From: Bin80 sp965209015 | GTDB taxonomy: Bacteria; Bacteroidota; Rhodothermia; Rhodothermales; Bin80 | Assembly (NCBI GenBank): GCA_965209015.1 | Contig: OZ242367.1 | Span: 620,001 to 684,000 of the forward strand | Length of the DNA: 64,000 nt | Direction of reading: 5' to 3' | Shown here: positions 49,201-58,363 of the stretch, in pieces | Layout of the letters: each line of letters begins with the position of its first letter | Numbering within the stretch: the first letter of the stretch is position 1 | Program-made: the position numbers and the translations under genes | The notes under the pieces: model-generated | What the model was told of the DNA's origin: nothing | The model's database searches: none | The model's input: the letters and a program-made list of their open reading frames with translations, nothing else

Positions 49201-50272
49201 AATTTCCGACATTCAGCGACTGAATATAACGCTGGTTTTCGTCAATAAAATAGTATACCATGACGGACTCAAAATGCTGGTCAGCACGGGTATATTTGAA
49301 GTTTGAAGGATCAGACTCAATAGGAGCAGATGGACCAACAATCTCGACCCATGGTCCACTGAGGCGGTACGAGCCATCTGAGTCTCGTTGAATATCACGA
49401 AGGGGGACACTTTGGAGCAAGCTATTTAAGGTTGGGTTATCCTGATCATTATTATCAATGAACGCCCCTCCATAGGGCTGGCCAGATGCGGTCAAAGGAT
49501 CAAATAACCAAACATGCCCCTCTCCGTCTACCTTAGAAGGTGGATGATCGTGCGAAAATATGCGCTGATTCATAAGTTGGATGAGTACCCCAGTAGAAGC
49601 ATCTAAGAGAACCTCCCATTCTCCAGGGATGGAGTCAGGCCACACAATCGTCCGCCAGATCAATCGGGGTGGAGAATCAGGAAGGACGAGTAGTTCAGGC
49701 GAGTTGGAGGTTGCACCCGTAGTGGAAATAGCCTGCTTTGAGAGCAACTCCGCCTCAACGGCAGAGACCACTGGTACAGGATTAAATGAATCAATCTCTT
49801 CCAAATGGGGAGCATAACTGCTGGTCGCCATAACGGGGAGACCAGACTGATTCAGATTTACATGCATGAAACTCCCGTAGACCCGAACACCTTCCAGCGT
49901 CTGTTGAAGTGTCAGATGGCGCGCTCCAGAGGTAGTTTGTTCGCTAACTAGCTTAAGTGCATCCGGCGTATGAATCCCGAATTCTTTTCCATCCAAGAGG
50001 AGCCATGACCGTACTGTGGCTTCCGCTGTGGCCTCTGGAGACATGGCCGGACTGAGACGATAGGCTGCCCGTAGAACCCCAATATTTTCATCAATTCGAC
50101 CGTCTGCAATATCAATCGTAGGAAAGGATGTCCACGCATTTTCGGTTACAACTGCGCTGCGAGAAGCGGAAGGGAGAGACTGAATCGCGGCCGAATGATC
50201 TTGTCCAAGTGCTGCAGCGACACAGGCAAATGTCAGTAGAGCAATAAAGCCTCGGCGTGCCATACAGTTCAA
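46250..50272 (-). CDS. secreted M36/M4-like metallopeptidase with T9SS tail
   Basis: 1340-aa secreted zinc peptidase. Signal peptide ending AAALGQ, a fungalysin/thermolysin-type propeptide (about 70-240), and the catalytic zinc motif HEYGH at 403-407 with a downstream EGFADYWA giving the third ligand. A long beta-rich middle and C-terminal part, possibly with carbohydrate- or protein-binding domains, follows. It ends in a T9SS sorting tail (YPNFPNPFSEETTI, then GVYWVRM). It is 7 bases after metK and 60 before ahcY, and has no obvious functional link to either. Confidence 0.88.
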   Translation of the reverse strand: MNCMARRGFIALLTFACVAAALGQDHSAAIQSLPSASRSAVVTENAWTSFPTIDIADGRIDENIGVLRAAYRLSPAMSPEATAEATVRSWLLLDGKEFGIHTPDALKLVSEQTTSGARHLTLQQTLEGVRVYGSFMHVNLNQSGLPVMATSSYAPHLEEIDSFNPVPVVSAVEAELLSKQAISTTGATSNSPELLVLPDSPPRLIWRTIVWPDSIPGEWEVLLDASTGVLIQLMNQRIFSHDHPPSKVDGEGHVWLFDPLTASGQPYGGAFIDNNDQDNPTLNSLLQSVPLRDIQRDSDGSYRLSGPWVEIVGPSAPIESDPSNFKYTRADQHFESVMVYYFIDENQRYIQSLNVGNSPPSQPVEADPRAFPEDNSYYIPTRNSLHFGTGGADDAEDAGVIIHEYGHAMMYHHAPSIGGLNNEQSVLSEGFADYWAVSYRRHLMDSGQVPQGDWRDVFPWDGIAWGGRRAEGNHSYDVIRRACRQNCNFYHYGQTWAALMMELWEQIGRENTDRLHLAAFSYIGFNFTLRDMAEALLQANDALYNGQYSANINAIFIPLKFLAADPGVPTISHVPLSRIYDLSNPVRFEADIEVIGFTVTNAEVYYRLDSGDFQTLELWQVGRTRWARETLLPESATLLEYYIQATSNTATVTLPKSAPQDLWSVELGADTEAPTITHTPVTHISPERALSPFTVEVTDNYKLSRVLLEYSLTNSIDQTTQHGSIPLTDKGDGTFTFSLPETGTNGNSWMGTWIEYRIIADDAANPPNRTIFPSPQQPSIRLDVLPGLNELGIWNPSEWPRLAAGEWGTVESAFGYNGDIWLTAPDGSYSDLPSTSVLSFPDVNVAGYPNALLEFWHWYDFEHIGVPGPGESGGMIHDGGQIQLSTDGGQSWAVALPQWGYNGEVNASPLNPLSGSPAFGGSSFGWRRVRVPLPDPPEGDYRSEVRVRLVLGTGAGNSNSTTDTYAGWAVRDARVFINAPVDRTSPEILFAPHTHQFIPPGSSTLPIQIAAIDHPGIESVRLHLYDIQETQLIPLGAFRFRPHQSMPNWFETSTPVQKAKDGSTLGYYISVQDFDQNTQMLGEELPDELLKLYVPTEAPLPALLSGRLSGAWINHEEGIYADTDTRDGQSSVVLAPVYFSTNSQRTMLRLRHSYDFSGGSNGQVSVTVDGGTNWEILGPDQTPPDQEIGLIPKFSGTTPEFIDSWFDLSSLSQPYQLRLDLVHGAQKIPDGFWEIQTAEYYRLAEETPIPTIAENLILYPNFPNPFSEETTINFVLPQPSHVRIMLFNMIGQTVQTILDRRHEAGGYAVHLNMHGLAPGVYWVRMETDDEVLQQPITLIQ

Positions 50273-50279
50273 TCCTTAG

Positions 50280-51479
50280 TTATCCGGTCGAAATACCTGC
50301 ACAGGCCAGCAAGCTTTCTACGGCATCTAAACGCTCCCATGGGAAGTGGTTTCGACCAAAATGACCGTAGGCAGCAGTCGCCTGATAGATAGGTTTTTTG
50401 AGGTTCAGTCGCTCAATCATGCCGCCAGGGCTCAGATCAAATGTTTCTTTCACAAGATCTGCCAAGTCTTGATCTGACAGGTTATGTTTGACGCTATTTG
50501 ATGAATCAATAAAAATAGATACAGGTTGAGGTGCACCAATTACATAGGCGAGTTGAATCTCAACAATATTTGCCAGTCCAGCGGCGACAAGATTTTTCGC
50601 TACATAGCGCGCAAAATAGGCAGCGGAGCGATCCACCTTTGAAGGATCTTTTCCACTGAAGGCGCCTCCTCCATGTGCCCCTCGCCCTCCGTAGGAATCA
50701 ACGATAATCTTACGTCCAGTCAGTCCGGCATCAGCATGTGGTCCACCAAGGATAAATTTTCCAGTCCGATTGACGATAAGATGGTTGGTATAGTCAAAAT
50801 CATGGAGAAGGTGTGGATGAATGACACGTTGTAGCAAATACTTTCTCACATCTTCCTTGATCTGATCACGATCTACACTGGCATCATGTTGCGTAGCGAT
50901 CACAATGGTATGAATCTTTTGCGGGATACGGCCAGATTGATCATATTCAATCGTGACTTGACTTTTGGAATCGGGACGCAGGTAGTCCATGAAGGACTCG
51001 TTCTTTCGGATCTGAGCCAATTGCTCCATGAGTCGATGTGAATACATGAGCGGCATGGGCATCAGAGTTGGGGGCCCACTATCTAAGTGATCAAACTCGC
51101 GGCAGGCAAATCCGAACATCATTCCCTGATCGCCAGCCCCGAGCTCTTCACTTCCTTCAATCCCATCGCGGATCTCTGAACTTTGTTCATGAATATGATC
51201 CGTGACCACAACCGTATCTGCGGCGAATTCAAGATCGTCGTAGGTATAGCCTATATTTCGGATCATATTCCGAACGATAGACTCGTGGCTGATCTCTTTT
51301 GCACGGGAATGGACCTCCCCTGCAAGGATGACGTTGTTAGAGGTCACCAACGTCTCCACGGCGACACGGCTATTCGGATCTTGTCTTAGATACTCATCTA
51401 AAATCGCATCTGAGATTTGGTCGGCAACTTTATCGGGATGACCTTCCGACACAGATTCAGATGTAAATAGATAGGACAT
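50280..51479 (-). CDS. metK: S-adenosylmethionine synthetase
   Basis: MetK, 399 aa, makes SAM from methionine and ATP. Seen: MSYLFTSESVSEGHPDKVAD with the ATP-binding GHPDK, the GAGDQGMMFGFA signature and the GGGAFSGKDPSKVDRSAAYFAR motif. Length is typical. Divergent from acpP with a 208-base gap; I see no SAM-binding riboswitch in the short leader. Confidence 0.97.
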   Translation of the reverse strand: MSYLFTSESVSEGHPDKVADQISDAILDEYLRQDPNSRVAVETLVTSNNVILAGEVHSRAKEISHESIVRNMIRNIGYTYDDLEFAADTVVVTDHIHEQSSEIRDGIEGSEELGAGDQGMMFGFACREFDHLDSGPPTLMPMPLMYSHRLMEQLAQIRKNESFMDYLRPDSKSQVTIEYDQSGRIPQKIHTIVIATQHDASVDRDQIKEDVRKYLLQRVIHPHLLHDFDYTNHLIVNRTGKFILGGPHADAGLTGRKIIVDSYGGRGAHGGGAFSGKDPSKVDRSAAYFARYVAKNLVAAGLANIVEIQLAYVIGAPQPVSIFIDSSNSVKHNLSDQDLADLVKETFDLSPGGMIERLNLKKPIYQATAAYGHFGRNHFPWERLDAVESLLACAGISTG

Positions 51480-51687
51480 AAACTATAGTGCAGTTGAGAC
51501 GAGAAAAATAGAGCTTTTGAACCGGTGCCTATTGTAACCTGTTCAAACAAGTGTTATACATCATATTTCGGTAATTGTGCAAAAAATCGCAGAATTTGCC
51601 GTAATTTAATAGGCCGGAGTCGTAAGACGTTGATTCTATATGTAGTGCGGTTCCTTACACAAATCATTAAGCAATCGGTAGGTAATT

Positions 51688-51924
51688 ATGTCAGAATTTG
51701 CAGACAAGGTCAAGGCGATCGTTGTAGATAAACTTGGAGTTGCGGAGGATGCAATTTCGCCAGAGGCGTCTTTTTCCGATGATTTGGGGGCAGACTCTCT
51801 GGATACGGTTGAGTTGATCATGGAGTTTGAGAAAGAATTTGATGTCAGCATTCCAGACGAAGATGCTGAAAAGATCGCTACCGTTGGAGATGCGATAGAG
51901 TACCTTATCCAGAAGAGCGGATAA
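51688..51924 (+). CDS. acpP: acyl carrier protein
   Basis: ACP, 78 aa, carrier of fatty-acyl chains. The phosphopantetheine serine is Ser37 in GADSLDTVE. Acidic throughout, as expected. A TAGGT ribosome site lies just before the ATG. fabF follows after 25 bases, the usual fatty-acid pair. Confidence 0.96.
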   Translation: MSEFADKVKAIVVDKLGVAEDAISPEASFSDDLGADSLDTVELIMEFEKEFDVSIPDEDAEKIATVGDAIEYLIQKSG

Positions 51925-51949
51925 TTTTTCTTCACTATAGCCTAAGGGC

Positions 51950-53215
51950 ATGGCGATGCAACACCAGCCGCGCCGCGTAGTCGTTACGGGAATGGGTGCA
52001 CTGACGCCTCTTGGCCATTCTCCAGATGAGTTCTGGCGGGGACTGGTTCAAGGTAGGAGTGGCGCTGCACCGATCACCCACTTTGACACCGAGCACTTCG
52101 CAACCAAGTTTGCATGTGAGTTGAAGGGATTTGACCCACTGGATTACTTTGACCGACGCGAGGTACGGAAGATGGATCCGTTTGCCCAGTATGCGGTGGT
52201 TGCAGCAATCCAGGCTGTTGAAGATTCAGGACTCAAGCCGGAGAGCATGTCTCAGTCCGAACGCGATCGAGTTGCCGTGATCATTGGGAGTGGGATCGGA
52301 GGGATTCAGGTATTTTTAGAGCAAACTGACGCGTATCTCAACAGAGGTCCGAGACGCATTTCTCCTTTCTTTATTCCTAAACTGATCCCAGATATCGTCA
52401 GCGGTCATATTTCGATTCGGTACAAGTTTCGAGGTCCGAACTACTGTGTAGTCAGCGCATGTGCGACTGGGAATAACAATATCAGTGATGTCTTCATGAT
52501 GTTGCAGCGCGGTATGATTGATGCCGCTTTATGTGGGGGTGCAGAAGCGGCAATCAGTGAGTTAGGGATTGGGGGCTTCAATGCTCTTCGTGCACTTTCT
52601 ACCCGGAATGATGATCCGGCTACTGCCAGCCGGCCGTTCGATAAAACACGGGATGGGTTTGTGCTTGGTGAGGGAGCAGGCGTCCTTGTGGTTGAATCAT
52701 TGGAACATGCGCTGGCACGTGAAGCAAACATTTATGCAGAAATTATTGGCATCGGGATGAGTGCAGATGCGAACCATATCACTGCGCCTGATCCTGATGG
52801 GAGTGGAGCGACGCTCGCAATGCGGAATATGCTGGTTGATGCGCACCTGAATCCTGAGGATGTAGATTATCTCAATATGCATGGTACATCTACTCCTTTG
52901 GGAGACACTGCTGAAACCAAGTCAGTCAAAAATGTCTTTGGCGAGCATGCCCAAAAGATGAACGTATCTTCTACCAAGAGCATGACTGGGCATTTACTCG
53001 GGGCTGCCGGCGCAGTGGAGGCCATTGCAACCATTCAGGCAATCTGCAATGATCGTGTTCCTCCAACTATCAACTTTGTTCATCCAGATCCAGATTGTGA
53101 TCTGAACTATACGTTCAATCAGCCTCAGGATCGCTCGGTCAATATCGCAGTCTCAAATGCATTTGGATTTGGTGGCCATAATACTTCCGTAGCATTCCAA
53201 AAATATACCGACTGA
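51950..53215 (+). CDS. fabF: 3-oxoacyl-ACP synthase II (FabF)
   Basis: KAS II condensing enzyme, 421 aa. The catalytic triad is visible: Cys171 in SACATGNNN, His311 in NMHGTST and His348 in SMTGHLLGAAG. Start at 51,950 is chosen; a second ATG two codons later is possible. The gene is complete. Its last 36 bases are the left part of a 508-bp direct repeat whose second copy lies at 59,210, beyond the mobile array. Confidence 0.97.
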   Translation: MAMQHQPRRVVVTGMGALTPLGHSPDEFWRGLVQGRSGAAPITHFDTEHFATKFACELKGFDPLDYFDRREVRKMDPFAQYAVVAAIQAVEDSGLKPESMSQSERDRVAVIIGSGIGGIQVFLEQTDAYLNRGPRRISPFFIPKLIPDIVSGHISIRYKFRGPNYCVVSACATGNNNISDVFMMLQRGMIDAALCGGAEAAISELGIGGFNALRALSTRNDDPATASRPFDKTRDGFVLGEGAGVLVVESLEHALAREANIYAEIIGIGMSADANHITAPDPDGSGATLAMRNMLVDAHLNPEDVDYLNMHGTSTPLGDTAETKSVKNVFGEHAQKMNVSSTKSMTGHLLGAAGAVEAIATIQAICNDRVPPTINFVHPDPDCDLNYTFNQPQDRSVNIAVSNAFGFGGHNTSVAFQKYTD

Positions 53216-53687
53216 TCTGGTAGACGGGCAACGTTAGAGGGTAGCATGAAGAGACCTCTGTAAGCCCAGGTCTTAATCATTGTGATTCCATTCCTCAAAA
53301 TACCCTCCGGTTGAGGGAGTGGCGACTGAGGTATACTTCCCATGGGAGGACGTATCTGGGATATAGACAAGAGGACGGGGCTCATGGGACCTTATTCTCC
53401 CACAATCCATAGGCGAGGAGGCCTTTTATGTGGTGGCCTCGGTTTGTATACCTGTCGAACGGTTGGCACAGTCATCGCGGCGACAATGGCCATAAAGGTT
53501 TAGAGCGTGGCGTCTAATCTCAAACGAATAGACATCCGCAACCATTTCTTGGATATTCTGAATGCGTGGATCACAAAATTCAAGCACCTGTTGGCAGTCC
53601 AGACAAATCAGATGGTCATGTTGTCCAAAGAGGAAGGATGGTTCGTATTTAGCTTTTGAATTTCCAAATTGGTGCCGCACAACAAGT
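53180..53687. repeat. 508-bp direct repeat, left copy
   Basis: Runs from the last 36 bases of fabF through the intergenic DNA into the 3' half of fur. It matches 59,210-59,717 with only a few differences that I can see. It ends exactly where the left inverted repeat of the first IS copy begins. Confidence 0.9.
53426..53687 (-). pseudogene. truncated fur copy
   Basis: 3' part of a Fur-family gene. It keeps residues from LVVRHQFGNSKAKYEPSF to the end (EATT), including the HDH and CLDCQ zinc-site segments, but has lost the N-terminal winged-helix domain at the IS boundary (53,687). The intact gene is at 59,456-59,947. No start codon remains in a natural place, so I take it as dead. Confidence 0.85.
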
Positions 53688-54526
53688 CCTGACTTCGACA
53701 GGTAGGAGTTGGCGGAGGGTTAAATAGTCATTTTCGAGTAATTTTGGAGCTTTTTTTGGGTATTTGGGGCCATTTCAGTCTTGATTCTCGAGTTTTCAAT
53801 ATATAGTGTTCCGTTTGTTTTAGGATTTGAATATTTGAACTGTGTACCATATCCTACCTGTATCATGTTCGTCCGCAAACTCAAACAAAAGATGACCCAA
53901 AACATTGCCGTCCAGATCGTGCGCAATGACCGCACAAAAGATGGCAAGGTGTGGCAGAGGAGCGTGCGCCATATGGGCACGGCCGCCGAGGTAGAGGCAT
54001 TAGATGCCCTCCTGCATATCGCAGAACAGAAACGATTGCAGAAGAGGTGACACCTTCCTTGTTTCCGTTGTTTCAATGGACTGAGCGTTGCATGCGCGCA
54101 CACATTGCCACTTGCTTTGCCGCCTTTGCGATGTTGCGTAGACTCTGGAATACGCGGCATGGCCAGAGGGTGCCCATCAGTGAGGGGCAGATTTTGGCTC
54201 AGTTGCGTGAGGTTGAAGTGTCTGTGGTACGAGACAAGACGCTCCAGCGTCATTTTGCGATCCCGTCGGCGGTCAACAGTACAAAAGTTCGCCTTTACAA
54301 AGCGATGGGGTTAACGATTCAGTGCCAGACCGTACCCTTGGAGAAAGCCCTGTAACCCGACTCCCAAGTGATTGCTTAACGTCTGGTATTCAGACCGCAA
54401 AAAGCGGCAAAACCGACGGTGTTTGTAGTGTTCAAACTTGTCTGAACATTCTTTGCAAAAGATTTGTACCCCCTGAAAAATAAGACTTTCCTTGTTTTCA
54501 TAGAATTGCAAACCGTTGAAGTCAGG
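53688..54526 (+). mobile_element. non-autonomous IS1634-like copy 1
   Basis: 839 bp with left end CCTGACTTCGAC and right end GTTGAAGTCAGG (one mismatch). Inside, from 53,865, codons for the transposase N terminus (MFVRKLKQK...NIAVQIVRND) are joined to codons for its C terminus (ERCMRAHIATCFAAFAMLR...); the whole catalytic centre is missing. A 7-base deletion near 54,040, relative to copies 2 and 3, puts the two parts out of frame, so a stop follows at 54,050. The family is judged from the MFVRK start and the HIxxCFxAFxxLR end, which resemble IS1634-type transposases. Confidence 0.72.
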
Positions 54527-54646
54527 AATAAAAAAATGATAGATTTTGCGTAGATCGGGGGATGCTTTTCGCATATATTCTACGTTTCGTCTCCATCTAT
54601 GGGAGTCGTTTCGTCTATACCTTTAAGGGAGTTGATTGGAAGGGGA

Positions 54647-55846
54647 TCACCTTCCAAACCCTGCGTCGCAGTCACGATCTATACGGCTTTTCTGCGGCTC
54701 GGGTGGGATCTTGATATTTTCTCGGGTATAGGTCTCCTTTAACCATGCGTGCATAGATGGAATGGGGACGACAAAACCCATTCCGCGTTCCTCCAGTATT
54801 CCCTTCTCTACAAAGCGTCGAAACAGATCTTTCGCCTCACTGTCCCCATATTTATTTGCCAATGCAGACATTATTTCGATACGTGGAGCAGGCTGTTCTG
54901 ACTGCTGATCTGGGATGGAGTTTGCTAAACACTGTATCTGATCAGCAAAAAAATCAACGACTCGTTGTTTGTAATATACTTTGCGAGCTTTGTGCCCAGC
55001 TTCCAATACAGAGTTTAATCCGTCCGGTGTCATAGCACCACCATTTGCTTTCAGATACTCCGAAGCAAGGTCTGCGTAGCATTGGATATGTTGGGGCCAT
55101 CCATGCGTTTCCTTTGCGATTGCATCAAGCCATGCTGACGAATCCCCTTGTCCGCTCCCCTCCTTTTTGATCCAGTCCTGAATCACCAAACGCTCAGACT
55201 CTTTGCTTAACGCCCCCAACTCTACAACACAATTCCGTCCAAACCTCGAAATCCCCAGTTTGCCAAAGGACGCAATTGTTGTCCCCAATCCCGCTGCCAA
55301 AAGGATCGCCGGTTTCCTCAATTTGCCATTATGGATTCTTTCCAATAGACTTATTACCTCAGGCTCTATTGGTTTACCAACAAAAACATCAATTCCTTGA
55401 GCTTCATCAAGAATCAGAACCACGCCAGAATCCAAAATTAAACTTTTCAGTACCTGAATCACGCTTGAGTCCCCCGAAACTTCTTTTGCGCGATCAAAGG
55501 AGATCACCTTCGCGTCTAGATTTGTGGTCGTTTGTTTCTGAGTAACATAGGTCTCCCCAAAGGTCTGGGCCAGATGGGCAGGGTTGTATAAATCCTGCAC
55601 ATTAATGTAAACGACTTCCCACTGACGATCCAGGGCCTCTTTCTCCATTTGATAGAGTAAAGCCGTCTTTCCCACACCAGGCGCACCTTGGATCAGAAAG
55701 GTGGTTCCCGTATTGGTGTCTTTTGATCGCTTTAATAACTCTGCAAAATCTCTTCTGATAGCTTTTCGCCCGTGAAAATATGGAGAGGGTCCACGATCGC
55801 GTGCAGCAGTTAGATGGCCAGAGGTCGAAAGTTCTGATCGTGACAT
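54647..55846 (-). CDS. AAA ATPase A (ORC/AAA_16-like)
   Basis: 399-aa P-loop ATPase. Walker A GAPGVGKT at 54-61, Walker B VVLILDEAQ at 142-150, a sensor-like AAGLGTTIASFG at 184-194. The N-terminal TAARDRGPSPYFHGRKAIRR is typical of ORC/AAA_16-like ATPases that begin with an HGR box. The C-terminal part (about 215-390) is helical and winged-helix-like. It is nearly identical to ATPase B except at 297-359. The gene lies between IS copies, opposite to the IS transposase remnants. The role is not known; AAA proteins of this kind occur both in transposons (TniB-like) and in defence genes. Confidence 0.8.
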   Translation of the reverse strand: MSRSELSTSGHLTAARDRGPSPYFHGRKAIRRDFAELLKRSKDTNTGTTFLIQGAPGVGKTALLYQMEKEALDRQWEVVYINVQDLYNPAHLAQTFGETYVTQKQTTTNLDAKVISFDRAKEVSGDSSVIQVLKSLILDSGVVLILDEAQGIDVFVGKPIEPEVISLLERIHNGKLRKPAILLAAGLGTTIASFGKLGISRFGRNCVVELGALSKESERLVIQDWIKKEGSGQGDSSAWLDAIAKETHGWPQHIQCYADLASEYLKANGGAMTPDGLNSVLEAGHKARKVYYKQRVVDFFADQIQCLANSIPDQQSEQPAPRIEIMSALANKYGDSEAKDLFRRFVEKGILEERGMGFVVPIPSMHAWLKETYTRENIKIPPEPQKSRIDRDCDAGFGR

Positions 55847-56004
55847 GTTTTAGAATGGGGACTCTTAGTTAGACATATCCATAGATGGATTGGTTCCGGT
55901 ATCTGTCTGGGAATGACCCTGCTTAGACTCCTTTAATTTTGTCTACGGCATACGCACTCAGATTATGATCGGAGGTCATAAACACGCACGGATTCGATGC
56001 CCAG

Positions 56005-56033
56005 AATGAAAAATTGATAGATTTTGAGTGGAT
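56005..56033. repeat. 29-bp direct repeat around IS copies and ATPase units
   Basis: The 29 bases before IS copy 2 recur, with few changes, right after it (56,880-56,909, 30 bases), after IS copy 1 (54,527-54,555) and before IS copy 3 (58,335-58,363). Core: TTGATAGATTTTG. Each ATPase unit is thus bounded by the repeat, as is IS copy 2. Confidence 0.8.
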
Positions 56034-56879
56034 CCTGACTTCGACAGGTAGGTACTGACTTGGAGGGCAAAATAGTCATTTTCGAGTGATTTTGGGGCTT
56101 TTTTTGGTATTTGGGGCCATTTCAGCCTTGATTCTCAAGTTTTCAATATATAGTGTTCCGTTTGTTTTGAGATTTGAATATTTGAACTGTGTACCATATC
56201 CTACCTGTATCATGTTCGTCCGCAAACTCAAACAAAAGACGACCCAAAACATTGCCGTCCAGATCGTGCGCAATGACCGCACAAAAGATGGCAAGGTGTG
56301 GCAGAGGAGCGTGCGCCATATGGCACGGCCGCCGAGGTAGAGGCATTGGATGCCCTCCTGCATATCGCAGAACAGAAACGATTGCAGATTGAAGAAGAGG
56401 TGACACCTTCCTTGTTTCCGTTGTTTCACTGGACTGAGCGTTGCATGCGCGCACACATTGCCACTTGCTTTGCCGCCTTTGCGATGTTGCGTGGACTCTA
56501 GAATACGCGGCATGGCCAGAGGGTGCCCATCAGTGAGGGGCAGATTTTGGCTCAGTTGCGTGAGGTTGAAGTGTCTGTGGTACGAGACAAGACGCTCCAG
56601 CATCATTTTGCGATCCCGTCGGCGGTCAACAGTACAAAAGTTCGCCTTTACAAAGCGATGGGGTTAACGATTCAGTGCCAGACCGTACCCTTGGAGAAAG
56701 CCCCGTTACCCGCCTCCCAAGTGATTGCTTAACGTCTGGTATTCAGACCGCAAAAAGCGGCAAAACCGACGGTGTTTGTAGTGTTCAAACTTGTCTGAAC
56801 ACTCTTTGCAAAAGACTTGTATCCTCTGAAAAATAAGACTTTCCTTGTTTTCATAGAATTGCAAACCGTTGAAGTCAGG
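56034..56879 (+). mobile_element. non-autonomous IS1634-like copy 2
   Basis: 846 bp with ends CCTGACTTCGAC and GTTGAAGTCAGG. Same internally deleted transposase as copy 1, from 56,212, with different faults: one base lost (ATATGGCACGG where copy 1 has ATATGGGCACGG), and a Trp codon changed to TAG near 56,500. It keeps ATTGAAG, absent from copy 1. It shares both faults with copy 3, so copies 2 and 3 come from one duplication. Confidence 0.75.
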
Positions 56880-56976
56880 AATGAAAAAATTGATAGATTT
56901 TGCGTAGATCGGGGGATGCTTTTCGCATATATTCTACGTTTCGTCTATACCTTTAAGGGAATTGATTAGAAGGGAA

Positions 56977-58176
56977 TCACCTTCCAAACCCTGCGTCGCG
57001 GTCACGATCTATACGGCTTTTCTGCGTCGCGGGTGGGATCTCGATATTTTCTCGGGTATAGGTCTCCTTTAACCATGCGTGCATGGATGGGATGGGGACA
57101 ATATATCCCATAGTGATCTTTTCCAGAATCCCTTTTTCTTCAAACCTATTAAAGAGTTCTTCTGCCCGATCGTCTCCAAACTTTTGAGCCATCAAAGAGA
57201 CGATATCCTCATCATCCATGGGGATCCCCGGCTGCACATCTGCGATTGCTTTCGCAAGGCATTGGATCTCCGATGGCTTGAAATCGTTAACTCGTTGTTT
57301 ATAATATACTTTGCGAGCTTTATGTCCAGCTTCCAATACAGAGTTTAACCCGTCTGGTGTCATAGCACCACCATTTGCTTTCAGATACTCCGAAGCAAGA
57401 TCTGCGTAGCATTGGATATGTTGGGGCCATCCATGCGTTTCCTTTGCGATTGCATCAAGCCATGCTGACGAATCCCCTTGTCCGCTCCCCTCCTTTTTGA
57501 TCCAGTCCTGAATCACTAAACGCTCGGACTCTTTGCTTAACGTCCCCAACTCTACAACACAATTCCGTCCAAACCTCGAAATCCCCAGTTTGCCAAAGGA
57601 CGCAATTGTTGTTCCCAATCCCGCTGCCAAAAGGATCGCCGGTTTCCTCAATTTGCCATTATGGATTATTTCCAATAGACTTATTACCTCAGGCTCTACT
57701 GGTTTACCAACAAAAACATCAATTCCTTGAGCTTCATCAAGAATCAGAACCACGCCAGAATCTAAAACTAAACTTTTCAATACCTGAATCACGCTTGAGT
57801 CCCCCGAAACTTCTTTTGCGCGATCAAAGGAGATCACCTTCGCGTCTAGACTTGTGGTCGTTTGTTTCCGAGTAACATAGGCCTCCCCGAAGGTCTGGGC
57901 CAGATGGGCAGGGTTGTACAAGTCTTGCACGTTGATGTAAACGACCTCCCACTGATGATCCAGAGCCTCTTTCTCCATTTGATAGAGTAAGGCCGTCTTA
58001 CCCGCACCAGGCGCACCTTGGATTAGAAAGGTGGTTCCTGTATTGGTGTCTTTTGATCGCTTTAATAACTCTGCAAAATCTCTTCTGATGGCTTTTCGCC
58101 CGTGAAAATACGGAGAAGGTCCACGATCGCGTGCAGCAGTTAGATGGCCAGAGGTCGAAAGTTCTGATCGTGACAT
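56977..58176 (-). CDS. AAA ATPase B (paralog of ATPase A)
   Basis: 399-aa P-loop ATPase, same length as ATPase A. Walker A GAPGAGKT (54-61) and Walker B VVLILDEAQ (142-150). Residues 1-296 and 360-399 are almost the same as in A, while 297-359 (DNA 57,100-57,288) differ at about half the positions (NDFKPSEIQCLAKAIADVQ here; VDFFADQIQCLANSIPDQQ in A). Both are complete frames without stops, unlike the IS remnants beside them, which suggests selection. Function is unknown; see ATPase A. Confidence 0.8.
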   Translation of the reverse strand: MSRSELSTSGHLTAARDRGPSPYFHGRKAIRRDFAELLKRSKDTNTGTTFLIQGAPGAGKTALLYQMEKEALDHQWEVVYINVQDLYNPAHLAQTFGEAYVTRKQTTTSLDAKVISFDRAKEVSGDSSVIQVLKSLVLDSGVVLILDEAQGIDVFVGKPVEPEVISLLEIIHNGKLRKPAILLAAGLGTTIASFGKLGISRFGRNCVVELGTLSKESERLVIQDWIKKEGSGQGDSSAWLDAIAKETHGWPQHIQCYADLASEYLKANGGAMTPDGLNSVLEAGHKARKVYYKQRVNDFKPSEIQCLAKAIADVQPGIPMDDEDIVSLMAQKFGDDRAEELFNRFEEKGILEKITMGYIVPIPSMHAWLKETYTRENIEIPPATQKSRIDRDRDAGFGR

Positions 58177-58363
58177 GTTTTAGGATGGCGACTTTTAGTT
58201 AGACATATCCATAGATGGATTGGTTCCGATATCTATCTGGGAATGACCCTGCTTAGACTCCTCTAATTTTGTCTACGGCATACGTACTCAGATTATGATC
58301 GGAGGTCATAAACACGCACAGATTCGATGCCCAGAATCAAAAATTGATAGATTTTGAGTGGAT

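Noticed and set aside
51480..51560. SAM riboswitch upstream of metK
   Set aside because: The leader is short and I could not find the conserved helices of any SAM riboswitch class.
53216..53460. GAGGCC/GGCCTC hairpin between fabF and the fur remnant as a terminator
   Set aside because: Only six pairs, an 11-base loop, no T-run, and it overlaps the fur stop codon.
53720..54253. 177-codon minus-strand frame, repeated at 56,076-56,606 and 58,406-58,936
   Set aside because: It is antisense to the transposase remnant; its middle part is read in different frames among the copies and it has no protein-like motif. Openness follows from sense-codon bias.
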